A stretch of 37,014 bases of DNA from Candidatus Nanopelagicaceae bacterium (GTDB taxonomy: Bacteria > Actinomycetota > Actinomycetes > Nanopelagicales > Nanopelagicaceae). The position numbers were made by a program, and so were the translations under genes. Every line of letters starts with the position of its first letter. Positions within the stretch are counted from its first letter, which is position 1. Shown here piece after piece: positions 20,476-28,962 of this stretch. Location: the NCBI GenBank assembly GCA_030730425.1, contig JANQVH010000008.1, positions 8,295-45,308 of the forward strand, written 5' to 3'. The notes under the pieces were generated by a model. It saw nothing but the letters and a program-made list of their open reading frames with translations, had not been told where the DNA came from and made no database searches.

Positions 20476-21903
20476 ATGATCCGTATTTGGGAAGTCCAAA
20501 CCAATCCCATGTTCAATAAAACTCATCACCCAGAAACATTTAGATCGACTCCTCATACATTTAAGCCAGTCTCTCCTAAACGCATCAGTGAGCTATTGGA
20601 GATAGAGAAAGATAAGTTTGCAAAACTTGCCCCAGAATCTGGTGTTGAAAATAGGCGCGCCTCTCAAGTCACTCCACTAGGTGTAGCTTCAAGTTTCCAA
20701 CACTGGGATCCCTACCCAATTTCAATTGTTGCCGCTAAAGGGGCATGGCTTACCGATGTCGATGGTCGCCAGATGCTCGATCTCTCAATGGGCTTTGGAG
20801 CTCTTCTAGTCGGCCACTTAAATGAAGAGGTAGTTAAAGAGGCCCATGCCACCCTAGATGTTGGGACTCTATTTGCCACTCCATCGCCTATCACTAGATC
20901 TGGGGCTGAAATTATCTGCCGCAGATTTGGCCTAGATATGGTCCGCTTTGCAAACTCGGGTACCGAGGCAACTATGTATGCCTTAAGAACGGCAAGGGCG
21001 GCTACTGGAAAACTTGGCGTTATAAAAATTGAGGGTGGATACCACGGTTCATATGACTCTCTAATGGTTTCAGTAAAACCAGATATCTCCCTTGCAGGCG
21101 ATGCCAACTCACCAAATGCAGTTCCACTTGAAGCCATAGTGCCAGGTGATGTCTGGGTGGTTCCATATAACGATGCTGAGGCAATTGAGCGAGTATTGAA
21201 AAAGGATGCAGATAAAATTGCCTGTGTATTTATGGAGCCAGTTCTAGAAAATATTGGAATTGTTCTTCCAGATCTTGGTTATTTGGAGAGAGTGCGCGAG
21301 CTCTGTGATCAATATGGAGTATTACTAGTATTTGATGAAGTTAAAACAGGTCTTACTGCAGGTTCGCAAGGCGCTGCCCAACGACTTGGTGTTAAGCCTG
21401 ATCTAATCGCTATCGCTAAATCAATTGGTGGCGGTATCCCAGTTGCAGCCTTTGGCGGTAAAAGGGAATATATGGAAGTTGTTGTCAATGGCAAACATAG
21501 CCATCTTGGAACATTTAACGGCCATTACTTAGCTATGGCGGGAATTAGAGCAACAGATCGCATCTGCACCCCTGAGGCGCTAAAGAAATCTGAAGATTTA
21601 AATAGGGATGCTTTAAGTAAAATCGCTGAGATTATCAATGAGTATGAGATTCCAGCCCACACAGTTGGCTTTGGAGTTAAGGGATGTATTACTTGGTCTG
21701 CTAACCCAGTTCGAAATTATCGTGATTACAAGGCTACAGACTTTGATATCGCAGAACTATCCTTCTTCTGGTCGTTAAATAGAAATGTAATGACCCCACC
21801 AGGACTTGATGAGCAATGGTTGATATCTCTAGCCCATAGCCAGCGTGAGATAGATATTATCGTTGGAGATTTCTTAGAGTTTGCTAAAGCACTTCGCGCT
21901 TAA
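20476..21903 (+). CDS. Class III PLP aminotransferase (glutamate-1-semialdehyde aminotransferase-like)
   Basis: Fold-type I PLP enzyme related to HemL and omega-aminotransferases. The 475-residue protein has the phosphate-binding SGTEA at 161-165, VFDEVKTG with Asp287, and the Schiff-base lysine Lys315 in IAIAKSIGGG. It has about 45 residues more at the N-terminus than typical HemL, and an internal ATG at 20509 could be the true start. Separation from haem genes and closeness to a polyamine-type importer suggest a role in amine or amino acid catabolism rather than haem synthesis; this is inference. Its stop overlaps that of the convergent ROK gene in a TTAA. Confidence 0.85.
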   Translation: MIRIWEVQTNPMFNKTHHPETFRSTPHTFKPVSPKRISELLEIEKDKFAKLAPESGVENRRASQVTPLGVASSFQHWDPYPISIVAAKGAWLTDVDGRQMLDLSMGFGALLVGHLNEEVVKEAHATLDVGTLFATPSPITRSGAEIICRRFGLDMVRFANSGTEATMYALRTARAATGKLGVIKIEGGYHGSYDSLMVSVKPDISLAGDANSPNAVPLEAIVPGDVWVVPYNDAEAIERVLKKDADKIACVFMEPVLENIGIVLPDLGYLERVRELCDQYGVLLVFDEVKTGLTAGSQGAAQRLGVKPDLIAIAKSIGGGIPVAAFGGKREYMEVVVNGKHSHLGTFNGHYLAMAGIRATDRICTPEALKKSEDLNRDALSKIAEIINEYEIPAHTVGFGVKGCITWSANPVRNYRDYKATDFDIAELSFFWSLNRNVMTPPGLDEQWLISLAHSQREIDIIVGDFLEFAKALRA

Positions 21904-22667
21904 ACTCGATAGTAATGCTCTAAGTTCCAAGCCCTAACGCCACCTGCAACTCCTGCGGTATTTGGCACTATAACTACATCATCACCCATACGTTCTAAAT
22001 CTATAGGGCGAATTAGTCTTGCATTTCCACCACCAATATATAACCTGTCCCATTTGAAAACTGGGCGAAGCTCTTCTACTAAAACTTTAATTCTTCGTGA
22101 CCAAAATATTGTTCCAAGCCTCTTGCGCTCTTGCTCGCCAATCCAAGTGTCATAAGTTGTTGCCCTGCGCACTGTGGCATGGGAGAGCTCAAAGTGTGGG
22201 GTTAGCTTTCCACCATAAAAAATAGCAAAGCCAAGACCAGTTCCCAAAGTAATAACAACTTCATACCCGGAGCCAGTGATAATTCCTGCGCCATGAACTT
22301 CAGCATCATTTAAAACTAAAGTTGGAACATTTAGTTTTGTTGAGATTGCTTTCTGGGCATCAAAACCAGACCAGAGTTCAGCGCTCTCTAAATCGATCTT
22401 TGTTCGCGGCCCACTCTTTGTTATGTAATGCGGGGTTGAGATAACAACGCCATTTCGAATCATTCCTGGCATTCCGATTGTGGCGCGATAAGCCTTAGGA
22501 AGGCCCGATGCAATCTCGGCAATGGTTTCGACAAAAGTTACCGGAGGAAGTGGATAGGGCGTTGGGATTCTATTTGGCTTGGAGTGCATCGTTCCAGAGC
22601 TATCAAGAACACAGCTTTTTAGATAGAGTCCCCCGCAATCAATCGAGAGCGTTAGGTTCTCATCCAT
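21900..22667 (-). CDS. ROK-family sugar kinase, polyphosphate glucokinase-like
   Basis: Actin-like ATPase-fold kinase of about 255 residues. The N-terminal phosphate loop SIDCGGLYLKSC replaces the usual DIGGTGIKG, a variant form. VLNDAEVHGAG carries the likely catalytic Asp, and LGTGLGFAIFYGGKLTPHFELSH matches the family's LGTGIGxAL...ELGH block. The zinc motif of classic ROK glucokinases is absent, as in polyphosphate glucokinases. Glucose phosphorylation with ATP or polyphosphate is the likely activity, but the altered first loop makes the substrate uncertain. I chose the ATG at 22667, preceded by GGGGGAAG; a GTG at 22685 is in frame. Confidence 0.78.
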   Translation of the reverse strand: MDENLTLSIDCGGLYLKSCVLDSSGTMHSKPNRIPTPYPLPPVTFVETIAEIASGLPKAYRATIGMPGMIRNGVVISTPHYITKSGPRTKIDLESAELWSGFDAQKAISTKLNVPTLVLNDAEVHGAGIITGSGYEVVITLGTGLGFAIFYGGKLTPHFELSHATVRRATTYDTWIGEQERKRLGTIFWSRRIKVLVEELRPVFKWDRLYIGGGNARLIRPIDLERMGDDVVIVPNTAGVAGGVRAWNLEHYYRV

Positions 22668-22720
22668 CCCGCTATCTTCCCCCACTTAGAAATCTTTGCC
22701 AAATATTTATCAAAACCCCC

Positions 22721-22748
22721 TTACAAAGGCAGCGCTACTAGATAGAGT
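22721..22748 (+). promoter_or_regulatory. Promoter of the pot operon
   Basis: TTACAA (22721-22726), a 16-nt spacer and TAGAGT (22743-22748) lie 6 nt before the GTG at 22755. Transcription should start at the start codon. Confidence 0.5.
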
Positions 22749-22754
22749 CTTTCC

Positions 22755-23777
22755 GTGGCTTTAATTGAGATTCGTAATCTGACGAAATCTTTTGGCAACC
22801 TCAAGGCCGTTGATGACATCTCTCTAGATATTGAATCAGGTGAATTCATCACCTTGCTTGGACCATCTGGATCTGGCAAGACCACAGTTCTTCGAATGAT
22901 TGCTGGATTTGAAGATCCCGATGCTGGCTTAATTAAGTTAAATGGTGAAGATATAACTCACCTTCCTCCTTTTGATCGTGACGTTAATACTGTGTTTCAA
23001 GATTATGCGCTCTTTCCTCATATGAGCGTTCAAGAAAATGTTGAATATGGATTGAGAACGAGAAAGGTTCCTAAAGCTGAAAGAGCTAAGCAAGCCATAG
23101 CAGCTATTGCTTCAGTAAAGCTCGAAGAAACTGTTGATCGTTTGCCACATCAACTCTCTGGTGGTCAGAGACAGAGAATTGCTCTGGCTCGAGCTTTAGT
23201 TTTAAGGCCTAGGGTATTACTACTAGATGAACCGCTCGGCGCACTTGATAGACAGCTTCGAGAAGAGATGCAGGTTGAATTAAAAAAGATTCAACGTGAT
23301 GCTGGAATAACATTTGTTTTTGTCACTCATGATCAGGAAGAGGCGATGAGAATGAGTGATCGCATCGTGGTTTTCAACTCTGGGCGCATAGAACAAGTTG
23401 GAACACCTGAACAGGTTTATGAGGAGCCGCGAACTAACTTTGTAGCTGGTTTTCTAGGAACAGCAAATATTTTCACAGCAGATATGGCTAGCAAGTTATT
23501 GGGGACTTCAAGCACAGTAAGTATTAGGCCAGAGCGAATCAGATTACAGGCGCTTGGAACCAAGATTGATAAGAGTGAGACTTCAATAGTAGGAACTATT
23601 CATGAGGCAGCATTCGTTGGCGCAAATACTATTTATATTATTGAAACAGAGTTTGGTATGAAATTGACAGTTAGGAAGACAAATACAGAATTGCTGGGAC
23701 AGGACGATAGTTTTGTCGCTGGCGATCAGGTAATGGCCGTATGGCGAAATAGCCATGTAGCTCAGATACCTGTCTAG
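22755..23777 (+). CDS. potA: Spermidine/putrescine-type ABC importer ATPase
   Basis: ATPase of a polyamine-type ABC importer. The 340-residue protein has Walker A GPSGSGKT at 36-43, a Q-loop in TVFQDYALFPHM, signature LSGGQRQRIALARAL, Walker B VLLLDEPLGALD and the H-loop VTHDQEEAM. The C-terminal region from about 240 is a TOBE-like domain (VSIRPERIRL). The start is GTG with the promoter directly upstream. It is followed by the binding protein and two permeases, the complete importer set. Assignment to polyamines is by family; compounds such as other amines or thiamine cannot be excluded. Confidence 0.9.
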   Translation: MALIEIRNLTKSFGNLKAVDDISLDIESGEFITLLGPSGSGKTTVLRMIAGFEDPDAGLIKLNGEDITHLPPFDRDVNTVFQDYALFPHMSVQENVEYGLRTRKVPKAERAKQAIAAIASVKLEETVDRLPHQLSGGQRQRIALARALVLRPRVLLLDEPLGALDRQLREEMQVELKKIQRDAGITFVFVTHDQEEAMRMSDRIVVFNSGRIEQVGTPEQVYEEPRTNFVAGFLGTANIFTADMASKLLGTSSTVSIRPERIRLQALGTKIDKSETSIVGTIHEAAFVGANTIYIIETEFGMKLTVRKTNTELLGQDDSFVAGDQVMAVWRNSHVAQIPV

Positions 23778-23807
23778 TGCTGACTCGAGTCACACGAAAG
23801 GGAGAAA

Positions 23808-24980
23808 ATGAAGGGGAAGAAACTCGCAATACTTAGCGCTCTATCCGCATCTGTTCTGATCATCAGTGGATGTTCATCAGGAAGCGATGAGAGCTCTGGG
23901 GTTGCAATTGAAGTGCCCGATGTCCCAATGCATGAAGCCATGGGTGAATTTGAGGGCGAATTAAATATCGTTAACTGGTCAGGCTTTGTTGAACCAGCCT
24001 GGACCGATAAATTCACAGCTGATACTGGATGCAAAGTTAATCCTCGCGTTGCAGGTACCAGCGATGAAATGGTTACTTTGATGCGAACTGGTCAATATGA
24101 CATCGTTTCAGCATCAGGTGATGCCGCTCTAAGACTTATTGTCGGTGGCGACGTGCAACCATTAAATCTGGACCTAATCCCTAACTTCAGCGATGAGATT
24201 GCCGCTGGTATGAAGGGAAATATTTACGACACAGTAAATGGAAAGCCTTACGGTGTTCCAATTGGTCGCGGCGCTAACCTGCTTCAATACAACGAAGATG
24301 TAACCGGTGGAGCGCCAGAGAGTTGGGATGTTGTCTGGGAGCTAGATACTCCTTACAAGGGCAAGATCACTGCTTACGATGCACCTATCTATATTGCTGA
24401 TGCAGCTGTCTATTTGATGTATCACAAGCCAGAGCTAGGAATTCAGAATCCTTACGCTCTAGATGAAACACAGTTAGCTGCTGCTATCGATCTATTGAAG
24501 CAACAGAATCAGGTTATTGGTGAGTACTGGTCAGATCCAGTAGCGCAGATAACTTCTTATGTTGGTGGCAATACTGTGGTTGGTACTTCATGGGAAGTTC
24601 TTCGTAAGTTTGCAGCTCAAGACAACCTAAAGACAACACTTCCAGTTGAAGGTTCAACTGGTTGGTTTGACTCATGGTTGGTTAGCTCAACTACTAAGAA
24701 CATCAACTGTGCCTATGCTTGGATGGATTACACCAGCAAGCCAGATGTAAATGGCGCTATCGCTGTTAACTTCGGTATGGCACCAGCAAACGTCGCATAC
24801 TGCGCTTCCAGCCCTGAGGCTCAAGCTCACTGCGACACCTTCTTTGCAGAAGATGAAGAGTTCTTCAAGAGAATTTGGCCTTGGACAACTCCAATTGAGA
24901 CCTGCGTTGATGGTAGAAAAGACGTTAAGTGCACTAGCTTCCAAGAGTGGACTAACGCTTGGGCAACCGTTAAAGGTTGA
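23808..24980 (+). CDS. potD: Polyamine-type ABC importer substrate-binding lipoprotein
   Basis: Extracytoplasmic binding protein of 390 residues. It has a lipoprotein signal with lipobox ISGC and lipidated Cys22, followed by a Ser-rich linker. The mature part starts ELNIVNWSGFVEPAW, the usual opening of PotD/PotF-like proteins, and continues with PYGVPIGRGANLLQYNED. Six cysteines besides Cys22 lie mainly in the last 90 residues (CAYAW, YCASS, AHCD, ETCVD, VKCTS), so disulfides are likely; the window also encodes a VKOR. The ribosome site GGGAG is well placed. A 14-bp hairpin follows the stop. Confidence 0.88.
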   Translation: MKGKKLAILSALSASVLIISGCSSGSDESSGVAIEVPDVPMHEAMGEFEGELNIVNWSGFVEPAWTDKFTADTGCKVNPRVAGTSDEMVTLMRTGQYDIVSASGDAALRLIVGGDVQPLNLDLIPNFSDEIAAGMKGNIYDTVNGKPYGVPIGRGANLLQYNEDVTGGAPESWDVVWELDTPYKGKITAYDAPIYIADAAVYLMYHKPELGIQNPYALDETQLAAAIDLLKQQNQVIGEYWSDPVAQITSYVGGNTVVGTSWEVLRKFAAQDNLKTTLPVEGSTGWFDSWLVSSTTKNINCAYAWMDYTSKPDVNGAIAVNFGMAPANVAYCASSPEAQAHCDTFFAEDEEFFKRIWPWTTPIETCVDGRKDVKCTSFQEWTNAWATVKG

Positions 24981-24986
24981 TAAATG

Positions 24987-25020
24987 TTGTGTGGGGGCCG
25001 AGAGATCGGCTCCCACACAA
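24987..25020 (+). terminator. Strong hairpin between potD and potB (partial terminator or mRNA stabiliser)
   Basis: Fourteen base pairs, 24987-25000 with 25007-25020, enclose the 6-nt loop AGAGAT; only one pair is a G-T wobble. No T-run follows (AACTAATC), so it is not a canonical rho-independent terminator. Its position after the binding-protein gene is where importer operons often place a structure that keeps potD mRNA more abundant than that of the permeases. Confidence 0.7.
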
Positions 25021-25036
25021 ACTAATCAAAATAAAT

Positions 25037-25918
25037 ATGTCAACGAAATCAACCTCTAAGGGCAGCCAACCAATCTCTTCCTTTCTGCTAAGAAAGCCAA
25101 AGGTTAGATTGATCTCGCTCTTAACTCTTCCTATGACATGGATCGTTGGCGTTTACATAGTCTCACTCTTTCTCTTGCTGATAACAGCTTTCTGGAATGT
25201 AGACCCATTTACTTCAAGAGTTAGACCTGGTTTCACTTTAGAGAACTTCATAATGATATTCACAGTACCTGCCTATATTGCTACCTCAATTCGTACTCTC
25301 TTTATTGCTCTATCAGTAACTGCGATCTGTGTTCTTCTCGCTGTTCCACTTGGGATTTATATGGCAAAGATTGCCAACCCACGGCTGCGAAATTTTCTGG
25401 CTGTTGCAATAACACTGCCCCTCTGGGCAGGATATTTAGTAAAAATAATTGCTATGCGACTGGTCTTTACTGAAGAGGGTTTCTTTAATTGGTTTATGGC
25501 TCCATTTGGTATTCGCGGACCTGGATTCTCAATTCCAATCGTGATTTTAACTCTTACTTATCTCTGGTTTCCTTATATGGCTCTTCCGGTATACACAGCT
25601 ATTCGCCAGATCCCGCCAAATCTCTTTGATGCTTCAAGTGATATGGGAGCTAAGGGATTTACTACTGTTTATCGCGTTGTCATCCCACTGATTGTTCCAG
25701 CCATCATTGCAGGATCTGTGTTTACATTCTCTTTAAGTTTAGGTGACTATCTAGCTGCTCGTTTCACGGGTGGGGCAACTCAGATGATTGGCAGCATTAT
25801 TGCTGCAAATATCAACCTAAATCCTCCTGTTGCTGCCGCATATTCCATGATTCCAATTGCTTTTGTAGTGATTTATCTTATGGTGGCAAGGCGCACCGGA
25901 TCTTTGGAGCGTATGTAA
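25037..25918 (+). CDS. potB: Polyamine-type ABC importer permease, PotB-like
   Basis: Inner-membrane permease of about 293 residues from the ATG at 25037. It has the MetI-like fold: six hydrophobic segments and the cytoplasmic coupling motif DASSDMGAKGFTTVYRVVIPLIVPAIIAG (positions 25630-25716), of the EAA type. An upstream in-frame start at 24977 would run through the hairpin and is rejected. The leader before the ATG is AT-rich with no clear ribosome site. It is followed directly by potC with no spacer. Confidence 0.9.
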   Translation: MSTKSTSKGSQPISSFLLRKPKVRLISLLTLPMTWIVGVYIVSLFLLLITAFWNVDPFTSRVRPGFTLENFIMIFTVPAYIATSIRTLFIALSVTAICVLLAVPLGIYMAKIANPRLRNFLAVAITLPLWAGYLVKIIAMRLVFTEEGFFNWFMAPFGIRGPGFSIPIVILTLTYLWFPYMALPVYTAIRQIPPNLFDASSDMGAKGFTTVYRVVIPLIVPAIIAGSVFTFSLSLGDYLAARFTGGATQMIGSIIAANINLNPPVAAAYSMIPIAFVVIYLMVARRTGSLERM

Positions 25919-26728
25919 ATGTTAAGGCTGTCAAGGTTGACTCGAGTAGCACTTGGGATCGTAGTGCTCTCTATTTTATTCTTTATGTATACCCCGTTAA
26001 TGGTTCTGATTCTAAATTCTTTCAATGAGTCACAGATTTCAGGATGGCCAATAGATAACTTCTCAACTAAGTGGTGGGAGTTTGCTAGAAGTTATCAACC
26101 AATTAGAGACGCACTACTTAACTCAGTTCTTGTAGCAACGGGAGCTATGGTTATTGCTTCAGTGCTTGGAACGCTAGTTGCCTTTGCTATGAAGGGTTTC
26201 TCCTTCTTTGGGAGAGGCACTGTTAATATTTTGGTAGTTCTGCCTATCGCTCTTCCTGGAGTTGTAACAGGTGTTGCCTTTAGTAATACATACTCCAACT
26301 TCCTTACTCCGATGGGATTTAATATCGGTTACTTTGGAATGATTGTTGCTCACTCAACATTTTGCATAGTAATGGTTTTCAATAATGTCTTTGCACGCCT
26401 GCGCCGGATGAACCCGAACCTTCAAGAAGCTTCTGCTGATTTAGGAGCTGGCCTATGGCAAACCTTTAGGCTTGTTACATTTCCTCAATTTAGAACATCA
26501 TTTGCTGCAGGAGCGTTATTAGCCTTTGCACTAAGTTTTGATGAAGTTGTCGTAACTATTTTTACAGCTCCCCCTGGGGTAGATACCTTGCCTCTCTGGA
26601 TTTTAAAGGAGGTTGGAAGGCCCAATCAGGCAAGCGTTGTAAATGTTGTTGCCACTGTGGTTATCTTGCTCTCACTAATTCCAGTTTATATCTCACAGCG
26701 ACTTGCTCGAGCTCAGGAAGATGAGTGA
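25919..26728 (+). CDS. potC: Polyamine-type ABC importer permease, PotC-like
   Basis: Second permease subunit, 269 residues. It has six membrane segments, the periplasmic NSFNESQISGWP opening typical of PotC/PotI, and the coupling motif QEASADLGAGLWQTFRLV. The ATG directly abuts the potB stop. A late segment, ALSFDEVVVTIF, matches the PotC family. It ends 8 nt from the convergent GDPD gene. Confidence 0.91.
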   Translation: MLRLSRLTRVALGIVVLSILFFMYTPLMVLILNSFNESQISGWPIDNFSTKWWEFARSYQPIRDALLNSVLVATGAMVIASVLGTLVAFAMKGFSFFGRGTVNILVVLPIALPGVVTGVAFSNTYSNFLTPMGFNIGYFGMIVAHSTFCIVMVFNNVFARLRRMNPNLQEASADLGAGLWQTFRLVTFPQFRTSFAAGALLAFALSFDEVVVTIFTAPPGVDTLPLWILKEVGRPNQASVVNVVATVVILLSLIPVYISQRLARAQEDE

Positions 26729-26736
26729 TAGAACTC

Positions 26737-27414
26737 TTATTTTTTTAGAACTCTACTTGCGCGCTTTGGGCGATCGGTAATTACTCCAAATATTTCTCTA
26801 CTTTTGAGCCACCTTAAATCCTCTTTAGAGTTAACAGTCCATACATAAATGCGATCGGTCTTAATGACTCTAATTAGAAATGGATAGCGCTTAAGTGTGG
26901 CCATTTTTATAGCGACAACTCTAGATCTAGAAATAAGGGCCGCTAAGCCATATCTAATGACCTTTGCTGCGGTAATACCACTGCGCCTAACTCGGCGAAC
27001 TGCCAGGTAAGAAAAGGAGATAATCACAACCTCTATTCCAGCTCTTTCTATCTCATCTCTATATTGATTAATTAAATCTATAGTTTTCTTCTCAATAGCT
27101 CCACCGCTTGCTACTGGATGCTTGGTTTCAATTAGAAGGTCTTTCTTAGAATCAATTGCTATAACTAGTAAATCTTCTAGAGTTAAAGCATCTGCCTTGT
27201 TGATTAACTCTTGCGCAGTTAAACGCGAAACTAATTCATAATTACCTGTAATTCTCTTTGTATTTGCATCATGGAAGCAAATAACTTTCTTATCCTTTGT
27301 TAGCCTGACATCACATTCAAATCCATCAGCACCAGCTTCAATTGCTGCCTGGTAGGCAACGCGAGTCATCTCGGGATGCTTTTGGCTATAACCCCTATGG
27401 GCAAAGATTTTCAT
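26737..27414 (-). CDS. Glycerophosphodiester phosphodiesterase family protein
   Basis: Metal-dependent TIM-barrel phosphodiesterase of 225 residues. HRG is at residues 6-8, Glu15 in PEMT (usually PENT), Glu33 and Asp35 in FECDVRLTKD, and His48 in CFHDANTKR, so all core catalytic and metal residues are present. No signal peptide is visible, so it probably acts in the cytoplasm. The usual substrate is glycerophosphodiesters, giving glycerol-3-phosphate and an alcohol. It is last in a five-gene minus-strand operon with two CDP-alcohol transferases, so its substrate may instead be the phosphodiester made by those enzymes; this is inference. Confidence 0.88.
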   Translation of the reverse strand: MKIFAHRGYSQKHPEMTRVAYQAAIEAGADGFECDVRLTKDKKVICFHDANTKRITGNYELVSRLTAQELINKADALTLEDLLVIAIDSKKDLLIETKHPVASGGAIEKKTIDLINQYRDEIERAGIEVVIISFSYLAVRRVRRSGITAAKVIRYGLAALISRSRVVAIKMATLKRYPFLIRVIKTDRIYVWTVNSKEDLRWLKSREIFGVITDRPKRASRVLKK

Positions 27415-28190
27415 CGCCCAATTATGAACCGGAGAGAGTTAATGATTCCGACTCTGCCTTTTCGAAATTTGAAGAGCTGCGACTTAATAAGAAAGAGAGC
27501 TCTAAAGATTGGAGCTAGCGGGCCAAAGACTCGAGTGAAAACCGCAGAGCGCGCCTTAAGATCTTTATCTGTTCCCCAACGACTTCCAGAACTATCAGAG
27601 GGGTGTATTGCTACTTTTATTGGTAGATAGACCCCTTTTAGCCCCTTATTTAAGGCATCTGCAATGAAGATATATTCATCACCCAAGTAATTCTCAACTC
27701 CTGCTCCAAAATTCTCATCGAATTCAATGCCTGCGCTACGAATCGACTCAATTCTTATCATCATTTCATAGGTCGCAGCCTTTGCTGAGTTGTACTTACT
27801 CAGCTTATGAAATCTACTTGGATAAACCTTTCGAAGTTTGCCAGATTCATCTGTAGTTTGGGCAAGAATAATTGAACATTCAGGATGAGATTCGAAGTAG
27901 GAGATTAGATCTGCTATCCCCTCTTCAATAAAGGTGATGTCATCATCTCCGAAGATTAAATATTTACCAGATGCATATTTGATTGCTGCATTTCGACTCT
28001 TGGCTACTCCCCGGCTCTTTAACTCAACAAGCTTTCCTTTAAGCTCCTCAGTGCTATAGCTAACCTCTTCGGGGTTTTGAACTAAGACAATTACCTCATG
28101 CTCATTGTTGCTTTTTGGATAATCAATATTGCGTATTCGGTCATTTAAGGTTGAGTAAGCAATAGTTAGAGTTATCTCATTCAAAGTCAT
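27411..28190 (-). CDS. Glycosyltransferase family 2-like protein
   Basis: A 259-residue nucleotide-sugar transferase of the GT-A fold. It opens with EITLTIAYSTLNDRIRNI, has SRGVAKSRNAAIKYASGKYLIFGDDD with the metal-binding Asp cluster at residues 82-84, and a later ENYLGDEYIF segment in the acceptor/base position. The C-terminus is hydrophobic and basic, possibly membrane-associating. Donor and acceptor cannot be told. I chose the ATG at 28190; it overlaps the upstream gene by 14 nt and GDPD by 4 nt. Confidence 0.82.
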   Translation of the reverse strand: MTLNEITLTIAYSTLNDRIRNIDYPKSNNEHEVIVLVQNPEEVSYSTEELKGKLVELKSRGVAKSRNAAIKYASGKYLIFGDDDITFIEEGIADLISYFESHPECSIILAQTTDESGKLRKVYPSRFHKLSKYNSAKAATYEMMIRIESIRSAGIEFDENFGAGVENYLGDEYIFIADALNKGLKGVYLPIKVAIHPSDSSGSRWGTDKDLKARSAVFTRVFGPLAPIFRALFLIKSQLFKFRKGRVGIINSLRFIIGR

Positions 28191-28962
28191 CGTCTGAATC
28201 AATCCGAGAACTGGAATTTGCATACCTCATTAGAGAACGTGAAGTATTAGAAATCACCGCATTCTGTAGGCGCGCTCCAAGAAAAATAACGAGAGCATTT
28301 GCTGGAGATATCTGTCCACCAACGCTTAAGTAAAGTAGCAATCCAAGCAAAATTAGCGTTCCACCGCTTGCCATTAAAGCTCCAGATTCACCAGCTTTGA
28401 CTCTAATGCTGTAGCGCCTCTCAGGCTTTACGCGTTTCTTGCGGTTTTTTAAAGCTAGCTCTTTCTGCATCAACATCTGCTTTTGAAATACCCGGCCTAA
28501 AAACTGTAAGACAGCAATTAAAATAATCAGGTTTACTAAGGCAAGTAGGGGGTTGAGGAAGAAAAAGAAGGCGATTATGGCCAATAATTGAGTTGCAAAG
28601 CTCATCACTTTACTAAGCTCAAAGGCCATACCCCATTCCTTATTCTCCTCCTTTGCAGTTCGATCCTTCTTAGCTGCCCTAAAGGATCTAGCAAAGGCTT
28701 TAACGCGATAGCTCTTTTGAAAATACTGGCTTACGCGGGTTAGAACAAAGAATAAAAGGAAACCAGTAATAGCCCATCCTAAAAACTCTCTAGAGAACTC
28801 ATCTTCATTTAAAACTAGGGTGGCAAAGAACTTCATAACCAATAGCTCTGAGACAGAAATTGTTGCAGCAATTGCCGATAAGGCAATCAATACGATACGG
28901 AATTTTCCTTTGGGAAATAGATAATGAAAGCCATTAAACATCTCTTTAACAATAAAGATCAT
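28177..28962 (-). CDS. Orphan membrane protein resembling an ABC exporter transmembrane domain
   Basis: I cannot assign a named family. The 261-residue protein has six predicted membrane segments near 21-45, 61-80, 119-137, 138-156, 195-213 and 219-236. Basic cytoplasmic loops of about 35-40 residues lie between helices 2-3 and 4-5, and helices 3 and 4 are almost joined. That is the topology of a type I ABC exporter membrane domain, with shortened loops. The closing FLGARLQNAVISNTSRSL resembles the helix 6 region of those proteins. No ATPase domain follows, and the protein ends in an acidic tail (DSDDDFE). ATGA overlap couples it to the upstream CDP-alcohol transferase. Confidence 0.75.
   Translation of the reverse strand: MIFIVKEMFNGFHYLFPKGKFRIVLIALSAIAATISVSELLVMKFFATLVLNEDEFSREFLGWAITGFLLFFVLTRVSQYFQKSYRVKAFARSFRAAKKDRTAKEENKEWGMAFELSKVMSFATQLLAIIAFFFFLNPLLALVNLIILIAVLQFLGRVFQKQMLMQKELALKNRKKRVKPERRYSIRVKAGESGALMASGGTLILLGLLLYLSVGGQISPANALVIFLGARLQNAVISNTSRSLMRYANSSSRIDSDDDFE

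Noticed and set aside
24977-25036. Longer potB beginning at 24977
   Set aside because: It would start inside potD and translate through the 14-bp hairpin; the family-like start is the ATG at 25037.
24687-25059. Several alternative frames over the potD 3' end
   Set aside because: They are shadows of potD and the hairpin, with no signal, motif or ribosome site.
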